Shown here in pieces: positions 51,071 through 59,276 of a DNA stretch of 64,000 nt. Both the position numbers and the translations under genes were made by a program. The stretch is from positions 2,342,043 through 2,406,042 of the forward strand of contig NZ_VOHB01000002.1 in NCBI RefSeq assembly GCF_007859295.1. Direction: 5' to 3'. Below the pieces are notes generated by a model that worked only from the letters and a program-made list of their open reading frames with translations, did no database searches and was not told the origin of the DNA. Position 1 is the stretch's first letter; the number at the start of each line of letters is the position of its first letter. The stretch is from Planococcus sp. CPCC 101016. GTDB taxonomy: Bacteria > Bacillota > Bacilli > Bacillales_A > Planococcaceae.

Positions 51071-52142
51071 AATGGTAAATGGTATACAGGTCGTTATTCA
51101 AGTTCCAATTGTATTCCTTCCCATTTTGAGCGACTTCTATCGGATCGGGCCACGTAACGACACTTGCACAACTATTGGTATATCCTCCAAAATTTTTGTA
51201 AGCATTAGTCAATGTTTTAGAGGCCCCTACATAAGTATTTCCTATCACATGGATTTTAGCGGTTGAGTTTCTAAGTGCTACTGAGCCTTTTAGATAGGCA
51301 TCTCCATAAACCAGAATCAAACTATGAGGTCCCAAATTTATATTACCTAGAACAGTCAAGTTCCCTTGGACGTAAATGCAGATGTGGTTTTGTGAATGCA
51401 CACCACCACCGATATACAAGTCTTTTTCAACCTTAAGTGATTCATCGTTATTACCACCGGCAACCATTAATGCAGTCGTCGATTCCTGAGTATTAATAAT
51501 AAACGATTCATAATTATAAGAAGCTCTATTAATTGTAAATGGTGCATTTAATTCCACAAATCCCCTAACCTCGCCCGATGAAGGATAAGAAGTGATTGGC
51601 GCTTGACCGGTATTGTTTACCGGCTTAGAAGGGATAGCGGGTCCAGTCGTGGGAGTTGCGCCGCTTGCAACAATAGTCGGAGGCGTCACTTCCATGCTGC
51701 CTTCAACTAGTTTGGTTGTGCCGCTTTGAGCAATTCCGGTGCTGTTCATTGTAATCGTAATCTTTCCTGAATCTCCAGACGCACATCCACTCAACGTGGC
51801 TGTTGGAACCTTGTATGAACTTCCAATCCTGCTTTGTTCAACCTTGCCGATGGCCAGAATTTTATTGCAGAGCTCCTGGCGGCTTTTGGAAAGTGCCGTA
51901 CTCGCTCCTGCTTGTGTAGCTGAAAACTTATACACTTCCACTGCATCCTCAACCAATGCCCGATAATGCAACAACCCCATTTCGGCGTAATGCCGAGCCT
52001 GCACCTGGTCTTCCTTCATCGAAAACTGCTTGGAGGCATTCACATTCATCAGCAGCAACCCAAGTCCTAGGATCGTGAAAAGCACAACCAAAAGCATAAC
52101 AAACAATAGCGCATAGCCTTTTTCACTTTTTAACTCTTTCAT
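51069..52142 (-). CDS. PilX-like large prepilin, second locus
   Basis: 357 aa. MKELKSEKGYALLFVMLLVVLFTI has the same leader-Gly-YAL-hydrophobic helix as the product of 1812-3314, followed by YAEMGLLHY. The C-terminal third has strand-turn repeats with bactofilin- or beta-helix-like spacing (LYIGGGVHSQNHICIYVQGNL, GNINLGPHSLILVYGDAYLKG, KIHVIGNTYVG). AGGAGGAG before the ATG. Third gene of a trio parallel to the one at 4410-1812. Surface-exposed pilus-tip or scaffold role is inference. Confidence 0.8.
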   Translation of the reverse strand: MKELKSEKGYALLFVMLLVVLFTILGLGLLLMNVNASKQFSMKEDQVQARHYAEMGLLHYRALVEDAVEVYKFSATQAGASTALSKSRQELCNKILAIGKVEQSRIGSSYKVPTATLSGCASGDSGKITITMNSTGIAQSGTTKLVEGSMEVTPPTIVASGATPTTGPAIPSKPVNNTGQAPITSYPSSGEVRGFVELNAPFTINRASYNYESFIINTQESTTALMVAGGNNDESLKVEKDLYIGGGVHSQNHICIYVQGNLTVLGNINLGPHSLILVYGDAYLKGSVALRNSTAKIHVIGNTYVGASKTLTNAYKNFGGYTNSCASVVTWPDPIEVAQNGKEYNWNLNNDLYTIYH

Positions 52143-52152
52143 TATGCTCCTC

Positions 52153-52584
52153 CTAGTTTAATTTACTGAATGCTGTCTGGATGATAAATTCCTGTCCACC
52201 TTTTTTTAAGGTTAGTTTCAGTGGAGATCTTTTTTCACGGCATAGAGTTGTTCCTTCGCTTAATTCATAAGTATATCCTTCCGAAATAAGGACGCCATCC
52301 ATTCTTAATTGGCTGCCATTCGAAGCAACTGAGATATTGATCAACTGATTTTTATTGCAGCCATTGACGATCTCAGTTGTTGTAGATGCAGGGTTTTCCA
52401 GATAATAAGCACGCACCCTCTCCACAATGAGATTGCCTTCCTGTTGAATCTCTTGACGGGTAGACGTACGATCAGCAGAGTTCGTGCCGGTTGAAAGTAC
52501 AGACATGATTCCAACTATGATAATGCCCATTATTGCCAAAACCGCCAATAATTCAACTAATGTAATGCCTCGCTCGTCATTCAT
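52153..52584 (-). CDS. type IV minor prepilin, second locus (PulG/PilW-like)
   Basis: 143 aa from the ATG at 52584, overlapping the upstream gene by 8 nt; a short extension is possible. Class III signal ERG/ITLVELLAVLAIMGI with Glu at +5; QQEGNLIVERVRAYY is shared with the second prepilin of the first locus. Two Cys (NGCNKN, TTLCREK) may pair. Probably processed by the same prepilin peptidase. Confidence 0.85.
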   Translation of the reverse strand: MNDERGITLVELLAVLAIMGIIIVGIMSVLSTGTNSADRTSTRQEIQQEGNLIVERVRAYYLENPASTTTEIVNGCNKNQLINISVASNGSQLRMDGVLISEGYTYELSEGTTLCREKRSPLKLTLKKGGQEFIIQTAFSKLN

Positions 52585-52948
52585 CAGGCACCTCATAATA
52601 CATCTCAGTTTTAAATTCCGGTTGCTTGCTTCTTGTACCTTGCGCTGATTTTACTGTGATGATTGCCCTCTTTAAATTAGGTGTTGGTCCATTTGAACTG
52701 ACAATTTCAATCGTATATTGAGGATAACGCGTTCTATAGTCAGAGCTCACGAGCCCTTTTTCACGTACATTCGAAATAACATCTTCAGCAACTTGAACTG
52801 CTGTCAGCTTTTCATAATTATAGGTGGTGAACTTAGCGGATTGTGTAAAAAAACTCATGAAGCTCACTAGTACAATACCCAGAATGACTAAGGCTGCCAA
52901 GATTTCCACTAGAGTCAGCCCTTTTTCGTTCTTCCTAATAATTTTCAT
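52577..52948 (-). CDS. type IV minor prepilin, second locus (PilV-like)
   Basis: 123 aa. Class III signal EKG/LTLVEILAALVILGI with Glu at +5, near-identical in layout to the first gene of the other trio (DKG/LSLVEVLAAVVILGI). GGAGG 8 nt before the ATG. First gene of the second trio, transcribed away from pheT, with about 195 bp of AT-rich DNA upstream that may hold its promoter. Confidence 0.87.
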   Translation of the reverse strand: MKIIRKNEKGLTLVEILAALVILGIVLVSFMSFFTQSAKFTTYNYEKLTAVQVAEDVISNVREKGLVSSDYRTRYPQYTIEIVSSNGPTPNLKRAIITVKSAQGTRSKQPEFKTEMYYEVPDE

Positions 52949-53087
52949 AAGATCGTCCTCCGCCCTAATTTACTCATTCATAAGAACTTTCTTGAAATCA
53001 ACATTTCAATATTATCATATAAACTATGAAAAAATGATTAAAATTTCTATTAAAAGTAAATTATTTATATCATGATACTCATAAATA

Positions 53088-53127
53088 TAAAAAGAGAGCA
53101 GAATCACAAGGATTCTACTCTCTTTTA
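53088..53127 (-). terminator. terminator after pheT
   Basis: AAAAGAGAGTAGAATCC, TTGT, GATTCTGCTCTCTTTTTA region: long stem with one G:C/A mismatch and T runs on both strands. Confidence 0.9.
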
Positions 53128-53144
53128 GACTATGCCTTATTCTT

Positions 53145-55544
53145 CTAGCTTCTCAATTCAGCTCCGACTTCCGTTAAAGCAGCCAATACTTTTTCATGGG
53201 CATTGATCACTTCTTCGTCCGTCAAGGTTTTTTCAGGATCGAAGTAGGTTAAGGAAAATGCTACTGATTTTTTGCCTTCTTCCATTTTATCGCCTTCATA
53301 CAGATCGAATACACGAACGTCTTTCAACAGCTTGCCGCCTGCGTTGCGAATCACCGTTTCAATTGTTGCCGCTTCGACGATTTTGGAAAGCACTAAGGCA
53401 ATATCACGCGAAATTGACGGATAGCGAGGCACTGGTGTATAGAGCAATGCTTCTGTCTCCAGATTCAACAGGGCTGCCAGGTTTAATTCCATAACGATCG
53501 TCGTTTTTAAATCTCGCGCTTTTTGTTCCGACGGATGCAATTGACCCATAACGCCGATGCGTTGGCCATCAAGCATGATGAACGCCGTTCTGCCTGGGTG
53601 CAAATCATCCATTTGACCACGTTCGAAGGTTAATTGAACGCCAAGTTTGTTGCCGAGACTTTCCACGATCCCTTTTAGGACGAAAAAGTCGACGGGCTTT
53701 TTCTCACCCTGCCAGCTGTTGTCGAGCCATAAGCCGGTCATGGCAACTGCCAGGTGCTCCTGCTCGTTTAATAGCTCGTCATCGCCTTTAAGGAATACCG
53801 AACCGGTTTCGTATAAGGCTACTGAATCCATTCTTCTTGCCGTGTTGTATGTGACAGATTCCAATAAATGCGGAAGCAAGCTTTGGCGCAGGATACTGCG
53901 TTCTTCGCTCATTGGCATCAATAGACGCGTCGTCTCTGTTTCTTCCAAAGCAAATTGCTTCGCTGATTTCTCTGAAGTCAGTGAATACGTTGTCGCTTGA
54001 AGCAAGCCTGCACCTTCCATCAAGTTGCGGACGATGCGGCGTTTTGCCTGATAAGGCGTCAAACCACCCGGTGTGGTTTCCGCTTCCGGCAAAGTTGCCG
54101 GAATTTCGTCGTAGCCATACAGGCGGGCGATTTCTTCTACCACATCTTCTGGAATCTGAATATCCTGGCGACGTGTTGGCACAGAGATTACCAATTGGCC
54201 ATTTGCTGCTTCGGTATTGAATTTCAGGCGGTTCAAAATATCCCACATATCTTCGAATGAAATCTTCATCCCCAGACGGCTGTTGATGAAATCGGGTGAA
54301 ACTTTGACGATTCTCTCTTCTTTATTCAACTCGTCGAATACCACTGATCCAGCCAGCACTTCCCCGCCAGCAAGTTCGGACAGCAATTGCGCTGCACGTT
54401 CTGCGGCTGGAATGACACGGTTCGGATCTACACCTTTTTCATAGCGCGAACTAGCATCACTGCGAAGACCGTGGTCTTTTGAAGTTTGGCGGACAGAACC
54501 GGATGCGAAATAAGCGGATTCGATGACAACAGTTGTCGTCGTTTCGCTGACTTCCGAATTGGCACCGCCCATGACACCGGCTATCGCCACTGGTTTTTCG
54601 CCATTGGTAATAACGAGATGATGGCCGGACAATTTACGTTCAGCATCGTCCAAAGTCGTAATCATTTCGCCTTCTTTGGCGTGACGAACCGTGATATTGC
54701 CGCTACCCAAGGCATCATAATCGAATGCGTGAAGCGGCTGGCCATATTCCATCAAGATATAGTTGGTGACGTCGACCACGTTATTATGCGGACGGACGCC
54801 GGCTGCCATCAAACGCTGCTGCAGCCACATTGGCGACTCCTGCACTTTAATGTTGCGGACAACTTTTGCTACATATAATGGATTGGCTTCAGGTGCATCG
54901 ACATTCAAGGTCAGCATGGACGCAGCTGTATCAGATGCTTCAGGGTAACTGATTTTAGGCAGTTTGACTTCTTCAGATAGAATCGCACCTACTTCATAAG
55001 CGACTCCAAGCATACTCATAGCGTCTGCACGGTTCGGGGTCAAACCAAGCTCCAACACAGTATCATCCAAGTCGAAATTCGTTAAAACGTCAGAACCGGT
55101 TTCAGCGTCTTCAGGCAATACATAAATGCCTTCCGCGTATGCTTTTGGCACCAGCTTGCCTTCAATGCCCAGCTCCTGCAATGAACAAATCATTCCATTC
55201 GATTCTTCTCCGCGAAGTTTAGCTTTCTTGATTTTGATATCCCCTGGAAGTTTAGCGCCGGGACGAGCCACAATCACTTTCTGGCCAGCTGCAATATTCG
55301 GTGCACCACAGATGATCTGTGTGGTTTCTTCACCGACATTGACCTGGCAGATCGATAATTTATCCGCTTCCGGATGTTTGACGCAGGATTCAACATAACC
55401 CACGACGATATTGGTCATACCGTGCGAACGGTCGATGACTGCGTCGACTTCGATGCCGGAACGCGTTATTTTTTCGCCCAGTTCAGCGGGCGGCAATTGT
55501 TGTGTGTTTACGTAGTCTTTTAACCAGTTGATGGATACGAGCAT
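53145..55544 (-). CDS. pheT: phenylalanyl-tRNA synthetase beta subunit
   Basis: 799 aa. Order of domains: EMAP/tRNA-binding OB fold (about 40-155, IVVGYVESCVKHPEADKLSIC), B3/B4 editing domain (about 210-390), B5 (about 405-475), core synthetase-like domain, and FDX-ACB anticodon-binding domain at the end (YTPVPRYPSISRDIALVLSK). Forms the alpha2-beta2 enzyme with PheS. Follows pheS by 14 nt. Confidence 0.97.
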   Translation of the reverse strand: MLVSINWLKDYVNTQQLPPAELGEKITRSGIEVDAVIDRSHGMTNIVVGYVESCVKHPEADKLSICQVNVGEETTQIICGAPNIAAGQKVIVARPGAKLPGDIKIKKAKLRGEESNGMICSLQELGIEGKLVPKAYAEGIYVLPEDAETGSDVLTNFDLDDTVLELGLTPNRADAMSMLGVAYEVGAILSEEVKLPKISYPEASDTAASMLTLNVDAPEANPLYVAKVVRNIKVQESPMWLQQRLMAAGVRPHNNVVDVTNYILMEYGQPLHAFDYDALGSGNITVRHAKEGEMITTLDDAERKLSGHHLVITNGEKPVAIAGVMGGANSEVSETTTTVVIESAYFASGSVRQTSKDHGLRSDASSRYEKGVDPNRVIPAAERAAQLLSELAGGEVLAGSVVFDELNKEERIVKVSPDFINSRLGMKISFEDMWDILNRLKFNTEAANGQLVISVPTRRQDIQIPEDVVEEIARLYGYDEIPATLPEAETTPGGLTPYQAKRRIVRNLMEGAGLLQATTYSLTSEKSAKQFALEETETTRLLMPMSEERSILRQSLLPHLLESVTYNTARRMDSVALYETGSVFLKGDDELLNEQEHLAVAMTGLWLDNSWQGEKKPVDFFVLKGIVESLGNKLGVQLTFERGQMDDLHPGRTAFIMLDGQRIGVMGQLHPSEQKARDLKTTIVMELNLAALLNLETEALLYTPVPRYPSISRDIALVLSKIVEAATIETVIRNAGGKLLKDVRVFDLYEGDKMEEGKKSVAFSLTYFDPEKTLTDEEVINAHEKVLAALTEVGAELRS

Positions 55545-55558
55545 GTGTTAGTTCCTCC

Positions 55559-56596
55559 TTAAAGTTCTGTACGTTGGAATTGGGATAAAAAGCGGACATC
55601 GTTCGTGTAGAAATGACGGATATCTTCGACACCGTATTTTAGCATGGCAATGCGCTCTGGCCCCATGCCGAAAGCGAATCCAGTCAGGCGTTTCGAATCA
55701 TATCCGGCCATTTCAAGTACATTCGGATGCACCATTCCAGCGCCCAGAATTTCGATCCAGCCAGTTTTCTTGCAGACGTTGCAGCCGCTTCCGCCGCATT
55801 TGAAGCAGGAAATATCCATTTCAACTGAAGGCTCCGTGAACGGGAAGAAACTTGGGCGAAGACGGATTTCCCGGTCGTCGCCGAACATTTTCTTGGCGAA
55901 TACGGACAGTGTCCCTTTCAAGTCGCTCATGCGGATATCTTCCCCGATTACCAATCCTTCGATTTGTGTGAACTGATGCGAATGCGTCGCGTCATCGCTA
56001 TCGCGGCGGTACACTTTACCCGGACAGATGATTTTGATCGGCTCTCCGCCTTTTGCTTCCATCGTCCGCGCCTGTACCGGTGATGTATGGGTGCGCAGCA
56101 AAATATCTTCTGTTATATAGAAGGAATCCTGCATATCTCGTGCCGGATGTCCTTTTGGCAAGTTCAATGCTTCGAAATTGTAATAGTCTTTTTCGACTTC
56201 CGGACCTTCTGCAACTTCATAGCCCATAGAGATAAACAGATCTTCAATTTCTTCCACAACGCGCGTCAACGGATGCGAGTTGCCTGTTTTTACAGGACGT
56301 CCCGGTAAGGTGATATCAATTGTTTCGCTTTGCAGCTTTTGATTGATTGCTTCTTCTTCCAGAATAACCATGCGGCCTTCTAATTGCGTCGTCACTTCTT
56401 CGCGCACAACATTGACCAACGCACCCATTTTCGGACGTTCTTCAGCCGGCAGTTTTCCCATGCCTTTCAATAAATCCGTTATCGGCCCTTTTTTCCCGAG
56501 ATAGGCCACACGAACATCGTTCAATTCTTTGACGGTCGAAGCTTCAGCGATTCTTTCAAGTGCCTGTGTTTTCAATTCCTGCAATTGTGCTTCCAT
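55559..56596 (-). CDS. pheS: phenylalanyl-tRNA synthetase alpha subunit
   Basis: 345 aa class II synthetase. Motif 1 and 2 regions: [25 protein letters not shown] (about 155-180), [14 protein letters not shown] (about 254), [22 protein letters not shown], and [17 protein letters not shown] (motif 3). An inserted Cys pair set ([12 protein letters not shown]) is typical of Firmicutes PheS. Controlled by a Phe T-box. Confidence 0.97.
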   Translation of the reverse strand: MEAQLQELKTQALERIAEASTVKELNDVRVAYLGKKGPITDLLKGMGKLPAEERPKMGALVNVVREEVTTQLEGRMVILEEEAINQKLQSETIDITLPGRPVKTGNSHPLTRVVEEIEDLFISMGYEVAEGPEVEKDYYNFEALNLPKGHPARDMQDSFYITEDILLRTHTSPVQARTMEAKGGEPIKIICPGKVYRRDSDDATHSHQFTQIEGLVIGEDIRMSDLKGTLSVFAKKMFGDDREIRLRPSFFPFTEPSVEMDISCFKCGGSGCNVCKKTGWIEILGAGMVHPNVLEMAGYDSKRLTGFAFGMGPERIAMLKYGVEDIRHFYTNDVRFLSQFQRTEL

Positions 56597-56617
56597 TTTT
56601 TTCTCCTCCTTAGACAG

Positions 56618-56870
56618 TAAAAAGCCCCGTCCCAGAAAAGGGACGAGGCATTATTCGCGGTACCACCCTAGTTATTGCCATACAGCAATCACTCATTTAC
56701 ATAACGGCTCTTCACCGGCCCATCTTTACAGCATTTCTACTGGTCCCGTCGGGCAGCTCGCGGGGTGAACTTCTGAGGCGTTTACATATCCACACTTCCA
56801 GTCAAGGTGCGGAATCTCTGGGATGTAAGGGCGCAACGTACTTTTCCCGTTCTTCGCTTTTACTTATTTA
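56618..56870 (-). promoter_or_regulatory. T-box leader of pheST (Phe specifier TTC)
   Basis: Minus strand AGGGTGGTACCGCGA (56655-56669) followed by a terminator GCCTCGTCCC...GGGACGGGGCTTTTT (about 56619-56650). A candidate specifier TTC (Phe) lies in CAGAAGTTCACC within stem I. Uncharged tRNA-Phe should promote readthrough. Confidence 0.92.
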
Positions 56871-56908
56871 CTTACTCATTATACGAAAGTTCAACGCTTT
56901 TATCAAAC

Positions 56909-57676
56909 TTAGTTTTTTGGTACTAGACTGTACAATAGAATGCCTGTAGCGACTGCGACATTCAGCGATTCTGCGCTGCCGTAAAGCGGCACCATCAAAT
57001 TCTCGTCTGTTTGTTGCAGCAATACTTGATCGACGCCGCTGCCTTCATTTCCGACAATCAACGCGAACTGGTCATGTGTTTCAGCTTCGTGGACCGGCAC
57101 CGAATTCTGCAGCGCCGTTCCAAAGATTTTGATGCCGTTTGCTTTGGCTTGTTCAGTCCAGTCGATCAATTCGCCTTTAACGACGGGAATCTGGAAATGG
57201 GAGCCTTGCGCCGAACGGACCGTTTTCGGGTTAAAAGGATCTGCACAGCCCTTGCCGAGAATGACTGCGTCAATGCCGCTCGCTGATGCCGTGCGGATCA
57301 TCGTGCCGATATTGCCGGGATCCTGTACTGCATCGATCATCAATAGCTTGGTCCAGTTTTTTTGCTCGTCTTCTGTAAACTCAGGCTGCGCGCAATGAGC
57401 AAAAATCCCTTGTGTATGCTCGGTTTCAGATATTTCTTTTGCTACAGCAGCTGTTACAGAATAATGCGGTACTCCTTCAATATCCCAATTGGCAGGAATG
57501 TCCACGCCTTCTCGGACAATCAGCGATTTCACCAGGTCTTTTTTGCGAAGTGCCTCTTCCGTCAAATGAAAGCCTTCCACCAGGAATTCCGCAAATTTAT
57601 CTCGTTCTTTGCGGGTCGTACCAAGCTTTTTCCAATGCTTGACGAGCGAGTTTTGGTTCGATTCAATTCTTTTCAT
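56909..57676 (-). CDS. TrmH/SpoU-family RNA 2'-O-methyltransferase (YsgA-like)
   Basis: 255 aa. N-terminal substrate-binding domain (about 1-95), then SPOUT methyltransferase with the knot motifs DAVQDPGNIGTMIRTASA (about 132), LIVGNEGSGVD and VPLYGSAESLNVAVATGILLY. It should methylate ribose in rRNA or tRNA; the target is unknown. B. subtilis ysgA is at the same place upstream of pheS. Confidence 0.92.
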   Translation of the reverse strand: MKRIESNQNSLVKHWKKLGTTRKERDKFAEFLVEGFHLTEEALRKKDLVKSLIVREGVDIPANWDIEGVPHYSVTAAVAKEISETEHTQGIFAHCAQPEFTEDEQKNWTKLLMIDAVQDPGNIGTMIRTASASGIDAVILGKGCADPFNPKTVRSAQGSHFQIPVVKGELIDWTEQAKANGIKIFGTALQNSVPVHEAETHDQFALIVGNEGSGVDQVLLQQTDENLMVPLYGSAESLNVAVATGILLYSLVPKN

Positions 57677-57721
57677 TACAGGATCACGCCTTTATTTCAG
57701 AGTAGTTCCAGTATAGCATAT

Positions 57722-57845
57722 AGAAAAGCGGAAGCGCCCATCTAGCCCCGACAAGCGCTGGAAGCCTTTACGGTAATGGCATCCTTTGCCATTGCTGGAA
57801 AGGCTGAAGCGACTCGAGGGGCTGGGCGCTGGAGTCTGGACACAG
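57722..57845. repeat. dispersed intergenic repeat, inverted copy
   Basis: In reverse complement it reads ...GTCCAGACTCCAGCGCCCAGCCCCTCGAGTC ... GCTTGTCGGGGCTAGATGGGCGCTTCCGCTTTT, the same opening (TCCAGC-CAGCGCC-AGxCCCTCGxGT) and closing (TGTCGGxGCTA-GCGCTTxCGCTTTT) as the copies near 63 kb. The middle differs. It separates the methyltransferase from the next operon. Confidence 0.8.
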
Positions 57846-57846
57846 C

Positions 57847-58296
57847 TTAGATTTCCCTCGTGAAGAAATCAAAACCAAGTGCCGTCAAAATGCCGAATGC
57901 CAATGTCCAGACCGCTATGCTGAATGTCAGCCAGATAGTCGTATTCCTTTTGGTCGCACCTAGCGTCATTCCAATGAAGGCTGCAATGTGCGTACCGATC
58001 AGAATGGGGCCGAGCATGGCAAGTCCGGGCAAACCATATCGGTTCCAAATGTTTTTCGCGCGCTCACTTTTTTTCGAAATCGTTTTGCCTTTCGCTTCCT
58101 GACGCTTGTTGTACCAGATTTGAAAACGATCAAAGCCGATAATCAACGCCAGCACCGTCAGCATGTTGCCGATAAATGCTACCACCATTACCCAAAACGG
58201 CGACAAACCCCAGATGATGCCCAGCGGAATCACTAATGCGATTTCAAACCAAGGAATGGCGGCTCCTAAAAAGATTAAAAAATATTCATAAATCAT
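57847..58296 (-). CDS. COG2426-type small membrane protein (small multidrug export family)
   Basis: 149 aa. Four hydrophobic segments; opening YFLIFLGAAIPWFEIALVIPLGIIWGLSP and closing LGATKRNTTIWLTFSIAVWT match the PF06695 'small multi-drug export protein' family. Transport function in that family is weakly supported. Overlaps the upstream membrane gene by 4 nt; third gene of an XRE-led operon. Confidence 0.85.
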   Translation of the reverse strand: MIYEYFLIFLGAAIPWFEIALVIPLGIIWGLSPFWVMVVAFIGNMLTVLALIIGFDRFQIWYNKRQEAKGKTISKKSERAKNIWNRYGLPGLAMLGPILIGTHIAAFIGMTLGATKRNTTIWLTFSIAVWTLAFGILTALGFDFFTREI

Positions 58297-58793
58297 TCAA
58301 TTTCCTCCTTGAAGTGTTTTCTGATTTCTAAGTAATAAATCACATATTGGATAAGAGCCACTAGCAAAATCCCCCATACGATGAACAGACGAGGCAACGG
58401 AGTAACCATTGCAAAAACCGCGAGCATCGGCAAGCTCCAAGACATGAATGTGTAAACCTTTTGAGATGCTTTGCGCGTGATATATGTCATTCCTTCATCT
58501 TGCTCTAAGTATTCCAGAGGCCGAACTGAAAATGGCGATACTTTCTGGTTTGGATTTTTTTTATTGTGGCGCAATAGCCGAAAAATAAAAATTACCAGCA
58601 TTATGATATAAAGTGCAGCTGTACCAACAACGAAAAATCCAGCTACCGGTTCAAACTCAATCATGATGCTTTGTTCTGTCTCAGTATTGACTACATTTGT
58701 AACCGGTGAACTGACGCCATAAGCAAACATTCCAAGCACGACAATAAACCCCATCATCCACAATGGATATTGCATGCGAAAATCATTTTTCAT
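58293..58793 (-). CDS. membrane protein paired with an XRE regulator
   Basis: 166 aa from the ATG at 58793 (AGAGG 9 nt upstream); an ATG three codons earlier is possible. Four hydrophobic segments (about 11-27, 49-73, 118-136, 138-155) and a basic central loop. No family recognised. Such XRE-plus-membrane-protein pairs are common in Bacillales; function unknown. Confidence 0.8.
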   Translation of the reverse strand: MKNDFRMQYPLWMMGFIVVLGMFAYGVSSPVTNVVNTETEQSIMIEFEPVAGFFVVGTAALYIIMLVIFIFRLLRHNKKNPNQKVSPFSVRPLEYLEQDEGMTYITRKASQKVYTFMSWSLPMLAVFAMVTPLPRLFIVWGILLVALIQYVIYYLEIRKHFKEEIE

Positions 58794-58998
58794 TTTTTTC
58801 ATCCTCCTCTAACCAAAATAACTCATCGACATTTGTCTGCAATGCCTTGGCCAGTTTCAACGCCAGCGCAATGGATGGAGAAAACTCCCCTTTTTCTATA
58901 AATGCAATCGTTTGGCGGGTCACATCTGTTAATTTTCCGAGATCGCTTTGTGTGAAGCCGTATCGTGCACGCAATTCTTTTACTCTGTTCCTCAGCAT
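58783..58998 (-). CDS. XRE-family transcriptional regulator
   Basis: 71 aa from the ATG at 58998 (AAAGG 9 nt upstream); a GTG three codons earlier is less likely. One helix-turn-helix: YGFTQSDLGKLTDVTRQTIAFIEKGEFSPSIALALKLAKAL, the compact YgzD/YozG-type regulator. It overlaps the next gene. The inverted repeat in its promoter (59048-59076) is a likely autoregulatory operator. Confidence 0.9.
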   Translation of the reverse strand: MLRNRVKELRARYGFTQSDLGKLTDVTRQTIAFIEKGEFSPSIALALKLAKALQTNVDELFWLEEDEKNEK

Positions 58999-59030
58999 CC
59001 GCTTCACCCTTTCTGTTCAGATGTTCGGTT

Positions 59031-59076
59031 TATATAACATAATGTACACTATACTTAACATTAGGTCAAGTATAGT
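59031..59076 (-). promoter_or_regulatory. promoter and operator of the XRE operon
   Basis: Minus strand TTGACC, 17 nt, TACATT forms a sigma-A promoter. ACTATACTT and AAGTATAGT (59048-59056 and 59068-59076) form a 9-bp perfect inverted repeat around 11 nt, covering the -35 and spacer, as expected for repression by the XRE protein. Confidence 0.7.
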
Positions 59077-59120
59077 TAACATAGCTTTCTTTTTAGATGA
59101 AGGCTTTTAAGCTGTTTCGT

Positions 59121-59246
59121 CGTTTGTTTGCAGTTTTTTTCGGGTTGTTTGCGGAATACTGGGTGTTGCTTGCGCAATAACCCTCGTTGCTTGCAGAATC
59201 CTGGAAGTTATTTGCAGAATCGGGCAATTTGTTTGCAGAACGCATA
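59121..59246. repeat. left array of 21-bp-period repeats
   Basis: Six direct units. The core TTTGC (or CTTGC) begins at 59127, 59148, 59169, 59190, 59211 and 59232, exactly 21 bp apart. The conserved part is about GTTGTTTGCAGAAT; about 8 bases between cores vary. The last unit runs into the A-run of the NERD-gene terminator. Not coding and not dyad-symmetric. Confidence 0.92.
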
Positions 59247-59276
59247 AAAAAAGCTTTTCGCCAAAGGCGCGAAGCT
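59246..59276 (-). terminator. terminator after the NERD gene
   Basis: AGCTTCGCGCCTTTGGCGAAAAGCTTTTTTT on the minus strand: a hairpin with one bulge followed by seven T, directly adjoining the left repeat array. Confidence 0.82.
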
